64,000 bases of DNA from Mycolicibacterium arabiense. Lineage in GTDB: Bacteria; Actinomycetota; Actinomycetes; Mycobacteriales; Mycobacteriaceae. Each line of letters opens with the position of its first letter. Positions within the stretch are counted from its first letter, which is position 1. Location: positions 4,340,001 through 4,404,000 of the forward strand of contig NZ_AP022593.1 in the NCBI RefSeq assembly GCF_010731815.2, given 5' to 3'. A program made the position numbers and the translations under genes. The notes beneath the pieces are model-generated. The model saw only the letters and a program-made list of their open reading frames with translations. It was not told the DNA's origin and made no database searches. Below, one piece after another: positions 8,155 to 16,846 of the stretch.

Positions 8155-8511
8155 GTGTCAGCTACTCGGCCCGCGGCACGCAGGACCATAACTAGTTCCC
8201 CAGTCAACGCAGTAGTACAGAGCGCGGAAGCGGAAGCTCGCATCGCGTGGGTCTCGCAAGCACGGTGCCGCCAGGCCGATCCCGACGAACTGTTCGTTCG
8301 CGGCGCCGCACAGCGCAAGGCGGCCGTGATCTGCCGGCACTGCCCGGTGATCCAGGAATGTGGCGCCGACGCCCTCGACAACCGCGTCGAGTTCGGCGTG
8401 TGGGGCGGCATGACCGAGCGTCAGCGCCGCGCCCTGCTCAAGCAGCATCCCGAGGTCGTCTCCTGGGCCGACTTCTTCGCCGGCCAGCGCAAGCAGCGCA
8501 GCGCCGTCTGA
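8155..8511 (+). CDS. whiB4: WhiB-family redox-sensing regulator WhiB4
   Basis: Iron-sulfur transcription factor of 118 residues with the four cluster ligands Cys38, Cys60, Cys63 and Cys69 (C, then CxxC, then C) and the GVWGGM turn at residues 81-86, followed by a basic tail (ERQRRALLKQ and QRKQR) that contacts DNA. WhiB4 (Rv3681c) in M. tuberculosis senses oxygen and oxidants through its 4Fe-4S cluster and controls antioxidant genes. The GTG start is taken from the frame and homologue length. Position next to ponA2 and the ArsA-like pair matches the tuberculosis locus. The leader carries a 10-bp inverted repeat. Confidence 0.95.
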   Translation: MSATRPAARRTITSSPVNAVVQSAEAEARIAWVSQARCRQADPDELFVRGAAQRKAAVICRHCPVIQECGADALDNRVEFGVWGGMTERQRRALLKQHPEVVSWADFFAGQRKQRSAV

Positions 8512-8515
8512 TCCC

Positions 8516-9640
8516 TCACGCAGCGTCGACGTCGCCGGTGATCTGATCGGCGATGGCGCGCAGCGCGTCGAGGTCGGACACGTCGAACGGCAGTGACGGA
8601 ACGCCCACGATCGCAACGTGCGGGTTCGCGCCGGTGAAGCGCGACAGCAGCCGCACCTCCCGCTTGGCCGTCAACGCGCGGTCGGCGTGGATCCGCAACA
8701 CACCCGCGGTCAACGCGTCATCGGATTCGAGCGCCTCGGCGGCATCCCTGGCCTGATCGGGCTTGAGATCGCACAGCGTCGGATGGGTCCGGTTCAGGAT
8801 CAGCCCCGCCAGCGGCATGCTCTCCTGCGTGAGCCGGTCCACGAAGAACGACGCCTCGCGCAGCGCGTCGGGCTCCGCGGCCGATACGACGACGAACTGG
8901 GTACCGCGCCGCTTCAGCAATTCGTATGTGCGATCGGCCTTTTCGCGGAAACCGCCGAACGTCGCGTCGAGGGACTGCACGAAACCGGCAGCGTCGGCGA
9001 GCATCTGGGAACCCAGCACCGTCGACAAGGCCTTCATCGCCAGCCCGACCGCGCCCGTCACCAGCCGGCCGATGCCGCGACCCGGTGCGAGCAGCAGCTT
9101 CCACAACCTGCTGTCCATGAAGCTGCCGAGTCGTTTCGGCGCGTCGAGGAAGTCCAGCGCATTGCGCGACGGCGGAGTGTCGACGACCACGAGGTCCCAC
9201 TTGTCCTCGGCCAGAAGCTGTCCCAACTTCTCCATCGCCATGTACTCCTGCGTGCCGGCCAGCGACGTCGCGACGGTTTGGTAGAACTGGTTCTCCAGGA
9301 TGGCCTCGGCGCGGTCGCCTTCGGAGTACTGGAGCACCATCTCGTCGAACGTGCGGCGCATGTCGAGCATCATCGCGTGCAGTTCGCCGGTCACCTCCGG
9401 CGCCAGCGGCACCCGCTGCGGAGTGTTGCCGAGGGTCTTGATGCCCAACGCCTGCGCGAGTCGCTTGGCCGGGTCGATGGTGAGCACGACGACCGTGCGT
9501 CCGTACTCGGCGGCCCGCATCGCCATCGCCGCGGCGGTGGTCGTCTTGCCGACACCGCCTGCGCCACAACACACCACGACTCGATTGGACCGGTCCTTCA
9601 GGATCGCGCTCATGTCGAGTGCGCGTGCCGTGCTGCTCAT
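8516..9640 (-). CDS. ArsA/Get3-like anion-ATPase (Rv3680-type)
   Basis: P-loop ATPase of 374 residues related to ArsA and eukaryotic Get3. The deviant Walker [13 protein letters not shown] lies near residue 27, switch I-like [10 protein letters not shown] follows, and switch II is [14 protein letters not shown]. The M. tuberculosis pair Rv3679-Rv3680 (called BagA/BagB, from memory) forms a complex implicated in metabolic stress tolerance rather than arsenite export. ATG at 9640 is chosen ([10 protein letters not shown]). The frame is open further upstream but would overlap the preceding gene with Arg/Pro-rich sequence. A 12-codon mini-ORF beginning ATGAGCACC sits between the two ATPase genes and overlaps this start by ATGA. 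It is convergent with whiB4, four bases apart. Confidence 0.87.
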   Translation of the reverse strand: MSSTARALDMSAILKDRSNRVVVCCGAGGVGKTTTAAAMAMRAAEYGRTVVVLTIDPAKRLAQALGIKTLGNTPQRVPLAPEVTGELHAMMLDMRRTFDEMVLQYSEGDRAEAILENQFYQTVATSLAGTQEYMAMEKLGQLLAEDKWDLVVVDTPPSRNALDFLDAPKRLGSFMDSRLWKLLLAPGRGIGRLVTGAVGLAMKALSTVLGSQMLADAAGFVQSLDATFGGFREKADRTYELLKRRGTQFVVVSAAEPDALREASFFVDRLTQESMPLAGLILNRTHPTLCDLKPDQARDAAEALESDDALTAGVLRIHADRALTAKREVRLLSRFTGANPHVAIVGVPSLPFDVSDLDALRAIADQITGDVDAA

Positions 9641-9674
9641 CAGACGGTTCCTTCGTTCATCGGGGCACGGGTGC

Positions 9675-10703
9675 TCATCGCACGCCCTGGGCGGCGAGTT
9701 CCTCGGCGAGTTCGTACAGACTGCCGAGGTCCACGCCGTCGCGGATCGCGGGCAATTCCAGCCGGGGCACGTCGATCTCGTCGAGCTGCTCGGCGCTCTC
9801 GGCACGCGCGGCGATGCGCGTCGCATGCTCGATGGCCTCGGTGAGCAGACCCGCGAAGTCCTCGTCGGACAACGTGATTCCCGCCTTGGTCAGCCCGGCC
9901 CGCACGGCATCGGCATCGACGACGCCCTCGGCGGCCTTGCTCAGATCCTCGGGTGCCAGGTAGGCCGGGATGTTCCGGTTGACGATGACACTGCCGATCG
10001 TCAGATCGAGCTGCCGGAGTTCCTCGATCGCCTCGACCGTCTCCTGAATCGGCAACGCCTCGAGCAGCGTCACCAAGTGAATGGTGGTGAGGTCGGAGTG
10101 CAGCACCTTGACCACGCTCTCGGCCTGACCGTGCACCGGCCCGCCCTTCGCTAGATCCGACACGGCCTTCGTCACGTCGAGGAAGCGCGCGATGCGGCCG
10201 GTCGGCGGCGAGTCCACGACGACCGCGTCGTAGACCTGTTGCTTGCCCGGCTTGTCGCCGCGCGTCACGATCTCACGGAGCTTGCCGGTGAGCAGGACGT
10301 CGCGCAGCCCGGGTGCAATCGTCGTCGCGAATTCCACCGCACCGATGCGACGCATCGCGCGGCCGGCGATGCCCAGGTTGTAGAACATGTCGAGGTATTC
10401 GAGGAACGCCGCCTCGGTGTCGATCGCCAGCGCGTTGACCTGGCCCCCGCCGTCGGCCGTGGCGATCTTGACCTCTTCGTAGGGCAGTGGCGGCACGTCG
10501 AACAACTGCGCGATTCCCTGGCGCCCCTCGACTTCGACCAGCAGCACCTTGCGTCCACCTGCGGCCAGCGTCAGAGCCAGCGCGGCAGCGACCGTGGATT
10601 TGCCGGTACCGCCCTTCCCGGTGACGAAGTGCAGCTTCGCCTTGGACAGCCGAGATGGCCAGCCGACCGTGCTGCGGCTGCTGGACGGGGACGACGTAGT
10701 CAC
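9675..10703 (-). CDS. ArsA/Get3-like anion-ATPase (Rv3679-type)
   Basis: Second ATPase of the pair, 342 residues. Walker A is [17 protein letters not shown] (near residue 28), followed by [15 protein letters not shown] and switch [17 protein letters not shown]. The adjacent paralogue lies 34 bases downstream on the same strand, so the two are very probably co-expressed and heteromeric. It lacks a metal-binding cysteine pair typical of arsenite pumps, in line with a non-arsenic role. The N-terminus is Ser-rich and probably disordered. The divergent neighbour is the small DUF4177 gene, so the intervening 74 bases should hold both promoters. Confidence 0.88.
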   Translation of the reverse strand: MTTSSPSSSRSTVGWPSRLSKAKLHFVTGKGGTGKSTVAAALALTLAAGGRKVLLVEVEGRQGIAQLFDVPPLPYEEVKIATADGGGQVNALAIDTEAAFLEYLDMFYNLGIAGRAMRRIGAVEFATTIAPGLRDVLLTGKLREIVTRGDKPGKQQVYDAVVVDSPPTGRIARFLDVTKAVSDLAKGGPVHGQAESVVKVLHSDLTTIHLVTLLEALPIQETVEAIEELRQLDLTIGSVIVNRNIPAYLAPEDLSKAAEGVVDADAVRAGLTKAGITLSDEDFAGLLTEAIEHATRIAARAESAEQLDEIDVPRLELPAIRDGVDLGSLYELAEELAAQGVR

Positions 10704-10777
10704 ACCAGCATGCTATCCAAGGCGGACCTCCGGCCCGATAAGCTCAGCGACATGACTGACATGACGAGGTGGACCGC

Positions 10778-10939
10778 GTGAGCGAAACGACCAAGTGGGA
10801 GTACGCCACGGTCCCCCTCCTGACCCATGCGACCAAGCAAATCCTCGATCAGTGGGGTGCGGACGGCTGGGAGCTGGTGTCGGTGCTGCAGGGCCCCACC
10901 GGCGAGCAGCACGTCGCCTACTTGAAGCGGCCTAGGTGA
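10778..10939 (+). CDS. DUF4177-family small protein
   Basis: A 53-residue protein beginning with GTG. The sequence KWEYATVPLLTH followed by ILDQWGADGWELVSV is the hallmark of DUF4177, a small fold of unknown function. It corresponds to Rv3678A. Its TGA overlaps the GTG start of the next gene (GTGA), which shows coupling to the RidA-family gene. It is too short for typical ORF callers and easily missed. Confidence 0.85.
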   Translation: MSETTKWEYATVPLLTHATKQILDQWGADGWELVSVLQGPTGEQHVAYLKRPR

Positions 10940-11406
10940 CCTCCGCCAACAAGGCGTGGTCGGAGCGGCTGACCGAGCTGGGCATCGAACTGCCCGACGT
11001 GGTCGCCCCACTGGCGGCCTACGTCCCCGCGGTCCGGACAGGCAACCTCGTCTACACCGCAGGTCAGCTGCCCATCGTCGCCGGCGAACTCGTCGCGACG
11101 GGCAAGGTCGGCGCCGAGGTCACCGCCGAGGACGCACAGGCACTCGCCCGGACCTGCGGACTGAACGCCCTGGCCGCCGTCCATGCGCTGGTCGGCATCG
11201 ACTCGGTGGTGCGCGTCGTGAAGGCGACCGGCTTCGTTGCATCCGCGCCCGGTTTCGGCGGGCAACCGGCCGTCGTCAACGGCGCGTCGGACCTCTTCGG
11301 CGAGATCTTCGGCGAGGCCGGCGCGCACGCCCGCTCCGCGGTCGGGGTGTCGGAACTGCCCCGCAATGCGCCGGTCGAGGTGGAGCTCATCGTCGAGGTC
11401 GCGTGA
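10936..11406 (+). CDS. RidA/YjgF-family deaminase-like protein
   Basis: Protein of 156 residues of the Rid superfamily, which hydrolyses reactive enamine/imine intermediates released by PLP enzymes. Recognisable elements are GNLVYTAGQLP, the central LNALAAVHALVG helix, and the C-terminal RSAVGVSELPRNAPVEVEL, whose Arg is the usual ligand for the substrate carboxylate. It is the long LOCK/YjgF-like subtype (Rv3678c), not the about 130-residue archetype. The GTG start overlaps the DUF4177 stop. Its own TGA overlaps the first of two tandem micro-ORF repeats leading to the MBL-fold gene. Confidence 0.86.
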   Translation: MTSANKAWSERLTELGIELPDVVAPLAAYVPAVRTGNLVYTAGQLPIVAGELVATGKVGAEVTAEDAQALARTCGLNALAAVHALVGIDSVVRVVKATGFVASAPGFGGQPAVVNGASDLFGEIFGEAGAHARSAVGVSELPRNAPVEVELIVEVA

Positions 11407-11454
11407 GCGACGATCGGGCGGAGGTGGCGTGAGCGACGATCGGGCGGAGGTCGC
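11403..11454 (+). repeat. Tandem 26-bp repeat, each unit a coupled micro-ORF
   Basis: Two nearly identical 26-base units (one mismatch) lie exactly between ridA and the MBL gene. Each unit starts with GTGAGCGA, contains the strong ribosome site GGCGGAGGT, and ends so that its nine-codon reading frame (VSDDRAEVA) stops in the GTGA that opens the next unit. The third GTGAGCGA is the real MBL start. Because 26 is not a multiple of three, each unit is in a new frame. It looks like a duplicated start/stop overlap cassette. Confidence 0.8.
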
Positions 11455-12237
11455 GTGAGCGAGGTCCTGGAGCACCCGGCCTACGGGAAGCTCCGCCGCG
11501 TCACCGACACGGCGTCGGTCCTGCTGTGCGACAACCCCGGCATGATGACGCTCGACGGCACCAACACCTGGGTGCTGCGGGGGCCGGGCAGCGACGAGAT
11601 GGTGATCGTCGACCCGGGCCCGGACGACCACGAACACGTCGAGCGCATCGCGGCCCTCGGCAAGATCCCGCTCGTCCTGATCAGCCACAAGCACGGTGAC
11701 CACACCGACGCCATCGACGCACTCGTCGACCGCACCGGTGCGGTGGTCCGCGCGGTCGGCAGCGGATTCCTGCGGGGGATGGGCGGCCCACTGACCGACG
11801 GCGAGGTCATCGACGCAGCCGGCCTGCGCATCACCGTGCTGGCGACGCCCGGACACACGGCCGATTCACTGTCGTTCCTGGTGGACGACGCGGTGCTCAC
11901 CGCCGACACCGTGTTGGGCCGCGGCACCACCGTCATCGACAACGAGGACGGCAGCTTGCGCGACTACCTCGAGTCGCTGCGTCGACTGCAGGGGTTGGGT
12001 CGGCGTGCGGTGCTGCCAGGACACGGGCCCGACCTTCCCCACCTCGAGGCCGTCGCGGCGACGTACCTGCAGCATCGCGAGGAACGGCTCGGACAGGTGC
12101 GCGACGCGCTACGGGCGCTCGGCGAGGATGCCACGGCCCGCCAGATCGTCGAACACGTGTACACCGACGTCGACGAGAAGCTGTGGGACCACGCCGAGTG
12201 GTCGGTGCAGGCGCAGCTCGACTACCTGCGCGAGTGA
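11455..12237 (+). CDS. MBL-fold metallohydrolase (Rv3677c-type, LACTB2-like)
   Basis: Metallo-beta-lactamase-fold hydrolase, 260 residues. The zinc motif is SHKHGDHTDA (HxHxDH, near residue 79-84), followed by TPGHTADSL (third His, near 138) and VLPGHGPDLP. A C-terminal winged-helix-like segment (about 200-260) matches LACTB2-type enzymes, which can act as endoribonucleases; the bacterial substrate is unknown. The GTG start is the third member of the tandem GTGAGCGA series, with GGCGGAGGT nine bases upstream. The gene follows DUF4177 and ridA in one coupled operon and converges on crp. Confidence 0.86.
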   Translation: MSEVLEHPAYGKLRRVTDTASVLLCDNPGMMTLDGTNTWVLRGPGSDEMVIVDPGPDDHEHVERIAALGKIPLVLISHKHGDHTDAIDALVDRTGAVVRAVGSGFLRGMGGPLTDGEVIDAAGLRITVLATPGHTADSLSFLVDDAVLTADTVLGRGTTVIDNEDGSLRDYLESLRRLQGLGRRAVLPGHGPDLPHLEAVAATYLQHREERLGQVRDALRALGEDATARQIVEHVYTDVDEKLWDHAEWSVQAQLDYLRE

Positions 12238-12241
12238 TTCG

Positions 12242-12916
12242 CTACCTCGCTCGGCGAGCCAGCCGTTCGGAATCGCTGATCAGCACGCTCTTGCCCTCGA
12301 GGCGGATCCAGCCGCGGTGGGCGAAGTCGGCCAGCGCCTTGTTCACCGTCTCGCGCGAGGCGCCGACGAGCTGAGCGATCTCTTCCTGGGTGAGGTCGTG
12401 AGTCACCCGCAGCGAACCACCCTCCTGGGTGCCGAAGCGCTGCGCGAGCTGCAGCAGCTGCTTGGCGACGCGGCCGGGCACGTCGGTGAAGATGAGGTCG
12501 GCCAGGTTGTTGTTGGTGCGGCGCAGGCGGCGGGCCAGCACGCGCAGCAGCTGATCGGCGATCTCCGGCCGATCCTTGATCCACGCCTTGAGCGCATCGC
12601 GGTTCATCGCGACGGCGCGAACCTCGGTGATTGTGGTGGCACTCGAGGTACGAGGCCCCGGATCGAAGATCGACAGCTCGCCGAACATGTCCGACGGACC
12701 CATGATGGTCAGCAGGTTCTCGCGACCGTCGGGGGAGCGGCGACCGATCTTCACCTTGCCGGTGATGATGATGTACAGCCGGTCACCGGGTTCGCCTTCG
12801 GCGAAGACGGTGTGCCCGCGCGGAAAGTCGACAGGTTGAAGTTCCTTCGTCAGCGCGGAGACCGCTGCTGGTTCGACTCCCTGGAAGATTCCGGCCCTAG
12901 CCAGGATCTCGTCCAC
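12242..12916 (-). CDS. crp: cAMP receptor protein Crp (Rv3676-type)
   Basis: Global cAMP-responsive regulator, 224 residues. It has an N-terminal cyclic-nucleotide-binding beta roll with [18 protein letters not shown] (phosphate-binding cassette, about residues 79-95), a dimer helix, and a C-terminal winged helix with [20 protein letters not shown] (about 167-190). It is almost identical to M. tuberculosis Crp. GTG at 12916 is chosen so the protein begins [15 protein letters not shown] like the characterised protein; an in-frame ATG at 12946 would add ten residues. A membrane adenylate cyclase in this same window is a potential cAMP source. A Crp-like palindrome occurs in front of the Ms1 RNA. 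Confidence 0.96.
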   Translation of the reverse strand: MDEILARAGIFQGVEPAAVSALTKELQPVDFPRGHTVFAEGEPGDRLYIIITGKVKIGRRSPDGRENLLTIMGPSDMFGELSIFDPGPRTSSATTITEVRAVAMNRDALKAWIKDRPEIADQLLRVLARRLRRTNNNLADLIFTDVPGRVAKQLLQLAQRFGTQEGGSLRVTHDLTQEEIAQLVGASRETVNKALADFAHRGWIRLEGKSVLISDSERLARRAR

Positions 12917-13020
12917 GTTGCCCCTCTTATGTTCTCGGGTCATCACGACACGCGCAGGCCAAAACCGGTTTGGAATGGCAGATTCAGTCTAGTGGTTGGC
13001 CGCTTCTCGACGTGCCAACG

Positions 13021-13359
13021 CTACACACGATCCGCCTGGCGAGTCGGCTGAAATTCCGGATTGGTCCGGTGATGGACGTATATCCGAGCCGGCAAACCGG
13101 ATGGCGCTTCGGCGAGTACGGGGTCGCCGTAGCGCCCGCCGAAGGGCTCGTACGGTTCGTAGAAGGCGTTGGAGTCGTACTCGTCGACGTCGTCGCGGGG
13201 CGCCGCGGGGCGGGCGCAGTCGGCCTTGGCCTTCTCCAACGCAGCGACCACGTCGGCAGGGGAGACGGCATCGTCGACGAGGTTCTCCTCGAGACGGCTC
13301 AGCCCGAACGTCGCCAGCATCAACAATGCTGGGATGAAGGCGACGAGCAACCACGACAC
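13021..13359 (-). CDS. Small membrane protein, Rv3675-type
   Basis: Protein of 112 residues, function unknown. An N-terminal helix (WLLVAFIPALLMLATFGL, residues 3-20) anchors it. The rest is an acidic, Tyr/Phe-containing soluble tail (DEYDSNAFYEPYEPFGGRYG) facing one side of the membrane. GTG start. It lies between crp and the divergent nth gene and matches Rv3675 in position and size. No catalytic motif is visible. Confidence 0.7.
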   Translation of the reverse strand: MSWLLVAFIPALLMLATFGLSRLEENLVDDAVSPADVVAALEKAKADCARPAAPRDDVDEYDSNAFYEPYEPFGGRYGDPVLAEAPSGLPARIYVHHRTNPEFQPTRQADRV

Positions 13360-13453
13360 AACGCTGAAGTAAACACGCCGAACATCTCAGCGGGATCACG
13401 AATTGCCACCGGTCCCAGCATCGTAGAAGTGCCTCGTCAGTAGGCTGGACGAC

Positions 13454-14206
13454 GTGACTGTGCGGGCGCCCGGTGGGAAATGGGACAACGAAACTCACCT
13501 GGGCCTGGTGCGCCGGGCGCGACGGATGAATCGCACTCTTGCGCAAGCATTTCCACACGTCTACTGCGAGCTGGACTTCACCACGCCGCTGGAGCTGACC
13601 GTCGCCACGATCCTCTCCGCGCAAAGCACCGACAAGCGGGTGAACCTCACCACTCCAGCACTGTTCAAGCGGTACCGAACCGCGCTGGACTACGCCCAGG
13701 CCGACCGGGCCGAACTCGAGGAGCTGATCCGCCCCACCGGCTTCTACCGAAACAAGGCCACGTCGTTGCTGCGGCTCGGTCAGGAACTCGTCGAACGCTT
13801 CGACGGCGAGGTGCCCAAGACCATCGAAGAACTCGTCACGCTGCCGGGCATCGGACGCAAGACGGCCAACGTCGTACTGGGCAACGCGTTCGACATCCCC
13901 GGCATCACCGTCGACACCCACTTCGGCCGGTTGGTGCGGCGGTGGCGGTGGACCGAACTCGAGGACCCGGTCAAGGTCGAGCACGCGATCGGTGGACTCA
14001 TCGAGCGCCGGGAGTGGACGCTACTGAGCCACCGAGTCATCTTTCACGGTCGGCGTGTCTGCCATGCGCGCAAGCCGGCGTGCGGGGTCTGCGTGCTGGC
14101 CAAGGACTGCCCGTCGTTCGGTACCGGCCCGACCGACCCGGCACTGGCCGCCCCGCTGGTGAAGGGACCGGAGACCGAACACCTGCTGGCCCTGGCCGGC
14201 CTGTAG
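13454..14206 (+). CDS. nth: Endonuclease III
   Basis: Base-excision repair DNA glycosylase/AP lyase that removes oxidised pyrimidines, 250 residues. It has the helix-hairpin-helix [14 protein letters not shown] with catalytic Lys136 and downstream Asp154 in VDTHFGRL. The 4Fe-4S cluster ligands are Cys203, Cys210, Cys213 and Cys219 (C-x6-C-x2-C-x5-C). It is a GTG start at the head of a run of plus-strand genes (thioredoxin-like, NUDIX, marP) that continue with tiny gaps or overlaps, the conserved Rv3674c-Rv3671c operon. This groups repair, nucleotide clean-up and acid/oxidative defence. Confidence 0.95.
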   Translation: MTVRAPGGKWDNETHLGLVRRARRMNRTLAQAFPHVYCELDFTTPLELTVATILSAQSTDKRVNLTTPALFKRYRTALDYAQADRAELEELIRPTGFYRNKATSLLRLGQELVERFDGEVPKTIEELVTLPGIGRKTANVVLGNAFDIPGITVDTHFGRLVRRWRWTELEDPVKVEHAIGGLIERREWTLLSHRVIFHGRRVCHARKPACGVCVLAKDCPSFGTGPTDPALAAPLVKGPETEHLLALAGL

Positions 14207-14235
14207 GTCGGCTCCGTGACGCGAGGAACGCGACG

Positions 14236-14883
14236 ATGAGCAGGTCGGCGCGCTGGACGGTCGTGGTGCTGGTGGTCCTCGTCGGCCTCGGCGTCGCCTT
14301 CTGGCGGGAACTCGACGGCACCCAGACCACCACCGGGCCGCGCGACACCTACGTGGCGCGCGACCACCGCGACGCCGACACCCCCGAGGCGTTGGCGGGC
14401 CCGCGCGCCGCGGCCGACCTCCCACCCTGTCCCGGTCCCGGACCCGGCGCGGGACCGCAGCCGCTGCGCGACGTCACCCTCGAGTGCGCGGGCGACGGCG
14501 CGCCGGTGAACGTGGGCCGCGCCGTCGACGGCCGCCCCGTCGTGCTGAACCTGTGGGCCTACTGGTGCGGGCCGTGCGCCGACGAACTGCCCGCGATGGC
14601 CGAGTACCAGCGCCGGATGGGTTCGGCGGTCTCGGTGATCACCGTCCATCAGGACGAGAACGAAACGGCGGCGCTGCTGCGTCTCGCCGAACTGGGCGTT
14701 CGCCTGCCGACACTGCAGGACGGACGCCGCCTCGTCGCCTCGGCACTGAAGGTGCCCAACGTGATGCCCGCGACCGTCGTGCTGCGCATGGACGGTAGCG
14801 TTGCCGAGATCCTGCCCCGGTCATTCGCCACTGCCGACGAGATCGCGGAGGCTGTGAACCCACGGATTGGAGTGCAGGGTTGA
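14236..14883 (+). CDS. Membrane-anchored thioredoxin-like protein (TlpA type)
   Basis: Protein of 215 residues with an N-terminal anchor (WTVVVLVVLVGLGVAFW, residues 7-23) and an exported thioredoxin fold. The active site is NLWAYWCGPCADELP (CxxC at about residues 111-114). This is typical of extracytoplasmic TlpA/ResA thiol-disulfide reductases, matching Rv3673c. A proline/glycine-rich linker (about 75-85) joins anchor and domain, and an extra Cys pair near residues 73 and 88 might form a structural disulfide. ATG start 29 bases after nth. Its TGA overlaps the TTG start of the NUDIX gene. Confidence 0.87.
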   Translation: MSRSARWTVVVLVVLVGLGVAFWRELDGTQTTTGPRDTYVARDHRDADTPEALAGPRAAADLPPCPGPGPGAGPQPLRDVTLECAGDGAPVNVGRAVDGRPVVLNLWAYWCGPCADELPAMAEYQRRMGSAVSVITVHQDENETAALLRLAELGVRLPTLQDGRRLVASALKVPNVMPATVVLRMDGSVAEILPRSFATADEIAEAVNPRIGVQG

Positions 14884-15662
14884 GCGCGGAGCACGACGGG
14901 GATCGATTGACCCCCGATGCCGCCCCGGCCTGGCTGAAGGGTCTCGTCGACAACGTCCGAGACATCCCCGACGCCTACACCCGGCGCGTCCCACCTGAGG
15001 TCCGCGCGGCCTTCGAGGTGGCCAGCACCGCCGCGACGGTGACGGGCACCCGACGCGACGCCGCGGTGCTCGTCCTCTTCTCCGGTCCACGCGACGCGCC
15101 CGCAGGGACACTGCCCGACGACGCCGACCTGCTCGTCACCGTGCGCGCCTCGACGCTGCGCAACCATGCCGGCCAGGCCGCCTTCCCCGGCGGGGCCAGC
15201 GACCCGGAGGACACCGGTCCGGTGTTCACGGCGCTGCGCGAGGCCCGTGAGGAGACCGGCATCGACACCGACCGACTGCATCCGCTCGCGGTCCTCGAGC
15301 GGATGTTCATCCCGCCGTCGAACTTCCACGTCGTACCAGTGCTCGCGTACTCGGCGGACCCGGGCCCCGTCGGCGTCGTCAGCCCCGGTGAGACCGCGAT
15401 CGTCGCGCGCGTGCCGGTGCGGGCCTTCGTGAACCCGGAGAACCGGCTGATGGTCTACCGCAAGCAGAAGTCACGCCGCTACGCAGGCCCGGCATTCCTG
15501 CTCAACCAAATGCTGGTGTGGGGTTTCACCGGTCAGGTCATCTCCGCTCTGCTCGACGTCGCGGGCTGGGCCAAGCCGTGGAACACCGACGACGTGCGCG
15601 AACTCGACTCGGCAATGGCGCTCGTCGACGCCACCAGCAGCTACGGTGAGGGCCAACGATGA
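14880..15662 (+). CDS. NUDIX hydrolase, CoA pyrophosphatase-like
   Basis: NUDIX-family pyrophosphohydrolase of 260 residues, Rv3672c type. The Nudix box GGASDPEDTGPVF followed by ALREAREETGI (GX5EX7REUXEEXGU) lies at about residues 103-125 with all catalytic glutamates. The preceding TLRNHAGQAAFPGG matches the CoA-pyrophosphatase signature (LRxHxGQvaFPGG). The probable reaction is cleavage of CoA or its derivatives to phosphopantetheine and 3',5'-ADP. The TTG start overlaps the preceding TGA, and the C-terminal stop overlaps the marP ATG, so translation is chained through three genes. Confidence 0.88.
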   Translation: MSAEHDGDRLTPDAAPAWLKGLVDNVRDIPDAYTRRVPPEVRAAFEVASTAATVTGTRRDAAVLVLFSGPRDAPAGTLPDDADLLVTVRASTLRNHAGQAAFPGGASDPEDTGPVFTALREAREETGIDTDRLHPLAVLERMFIPPSNFHVVPVLAYSADPGPVGVVSPGETAIVARVPVRAFVNPENRLMVYRKQKSRRYAGPAFLLNQMLVWGFTGQVISALLDVAGWAKPWNTDDVRELDSAMALVDATSSYGEGQR

Positions 15663-16846
15663 CTTCCTCGCAGTGGCTGGATCTGGCCGTTCTCGCCGTC
15701 GCCTTCGTCGCCGCCGTCTCCGGCTGGCGTTCCGGGGCGTTGGGCTCCCTGCTGTCCTTCGTCGGCGTGATACTCGGCGCGGTGGCAGGCGTCCTGCTCG
15801 CACCGCACGTCGTCAGCCACGTCGACGGCCCGCGTTCGAAGCTGTTCGTGACGCTGTTCCTGATCCTCGGGCTGGTGGTGATCGGCGAGATCGCAGGCGT
15901 GGTGCTGGGCCGCGCCGTGCGGGGCGCCATCCGCAACCGGGCGATGCGCACAGCCGACTCCGTGGTCGGCGTGGCACTGCAACTGGTGGCCGTGCTGATC
16001 GCCGCCTGGCTGCTCGCCACCCCGCTGACGTCGTCGGATCAGCCGGATCTCGCTGCCGCCGTACGCGGTTCGCGCGTGCTCGCCGAAGTCAACGACGTCG
16101 CCCCGTCGTGGCTGCAGCGGGTGCCCGCGCGGCTCTCGGCCCTGCTGGACACCTCGGGACTGCCCGACGTGCTGCAACCGTTCGGCAGGACGCCGATCGC
16201 CAACGTCGACGTTCCCGACGCCGCGCTCGCCACCGACCAGGTTGTCGCAGCCACCCGGCCCAGCGTGCTCAAGATCCGCGGCGTGGCGCCGAGTTGCCAA
16301 AAGGTGCTCGAGGGCAGCGGTTTCGTCGTCGCGCCGAACCGGGTGATGTCCAACGCGCACGTGGTCGCCGGGTCCGAGACCGTGACCGTCGAGGTCGACG
16401 GCCAGAGCTACGATGCCAGCGTGGTGTCCTACGACCCGAACGCCGACATCTCGATCCTCGACGTGCCGAACCTGCCGTCGGCACCGCTGGAGTTCCACAT
16501 GGCCGAGGCGGAGTCCGGGACCGACTCGGTCGTGCTCGGCTACCCGGGCGGCGGGGACTTCACCGCCACCCCGGCCAGGATCCGGGAGATCATTCAGCTC
16601 AACGGGCCCGACATCTACCACACCACGACGGTGACTCGTGAGGTCTACACCATCAGGGGCACTGTGCGGCAAGGCAACTCGGGTGGGCCGCTGATCGACC
16701 GCGAGGGCCGGGTGCTGGGCGTGGTGTTCGGTGCCGCGGTCGACGACGTCGACACCGGCTTCGTGCTGACCGCCAACGAGGTGGCCAAGCAGATGGCGAA
16801 GGTCGGCAGCAGCGAGCGCGTCGCCACCGGCACCTGCATCTCCTAG
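15659..16846 (+). CDS. marP: Acid-resistance periplasmic serine protease MarP
   Basis: Membrane-bound protease of 395 residues required in M. tuberculosis (Rv3671c) for intrabacterial pH homeostasis in acid, through activation of the cell-wall hydrolase RipA. The N-terminal CvpA-like domain has four membrane spans (residues about 7-125). The chymotrypsin-like domain carries the triad His234 (SNAHVV), Asp263 (NADISIL) and Ser341 (GNSGGPL). Cysteines in APSCQKV and in the terminal TGTCIS correspond to the redox-regulated disulfide of MarP. The ATG overlaps the NUDIX TGA (ATGA). It converges on ephE with a 4-base overlap. Confidence 0.95.
   Translation: MTSSQWLDLAVLAVAFVAAVSGWRSGALGSLLSFVGVILGAVAGVLLAPHVVSHVDGPRSKLFVTLFLILGLVVIGEIAGVVLGRAVRGAIRNRAMRTADSVVGVALQLVAVLIAAWLLATPLTSSDQPDLAAAVRGSRVLAEVNDVAPSWLQRVPARLSALLDTSGLPDVLQPFGRTPIANVDVPDAALATDQVVAATRPSVLKIRGVAPSCQKVLEGSGFVVAPNRVMSNAHVVAGSETVTVEVDGQSYDASVVSYDPNADISILDVPNLPSAPLEFHMAEAESGTDSVVLGYPGGGDFTATPARIREIIQLNGPDIYHTTTVTREVYTIRGTVRQGNSGGPLIDREGRVLGVVFGAAVDDVDTGFVLTANEVAKQMAKVGSSERVATGTCIS

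Noticed and set aside
8516..9640. Arsenite efflux ATPase (ArsA)
   Set aside because: P-loop and switch motifs match, but there is no ArsB/ArsD partner and the locus is the conserved mycobacterial pair Rv3679-Rv3680.
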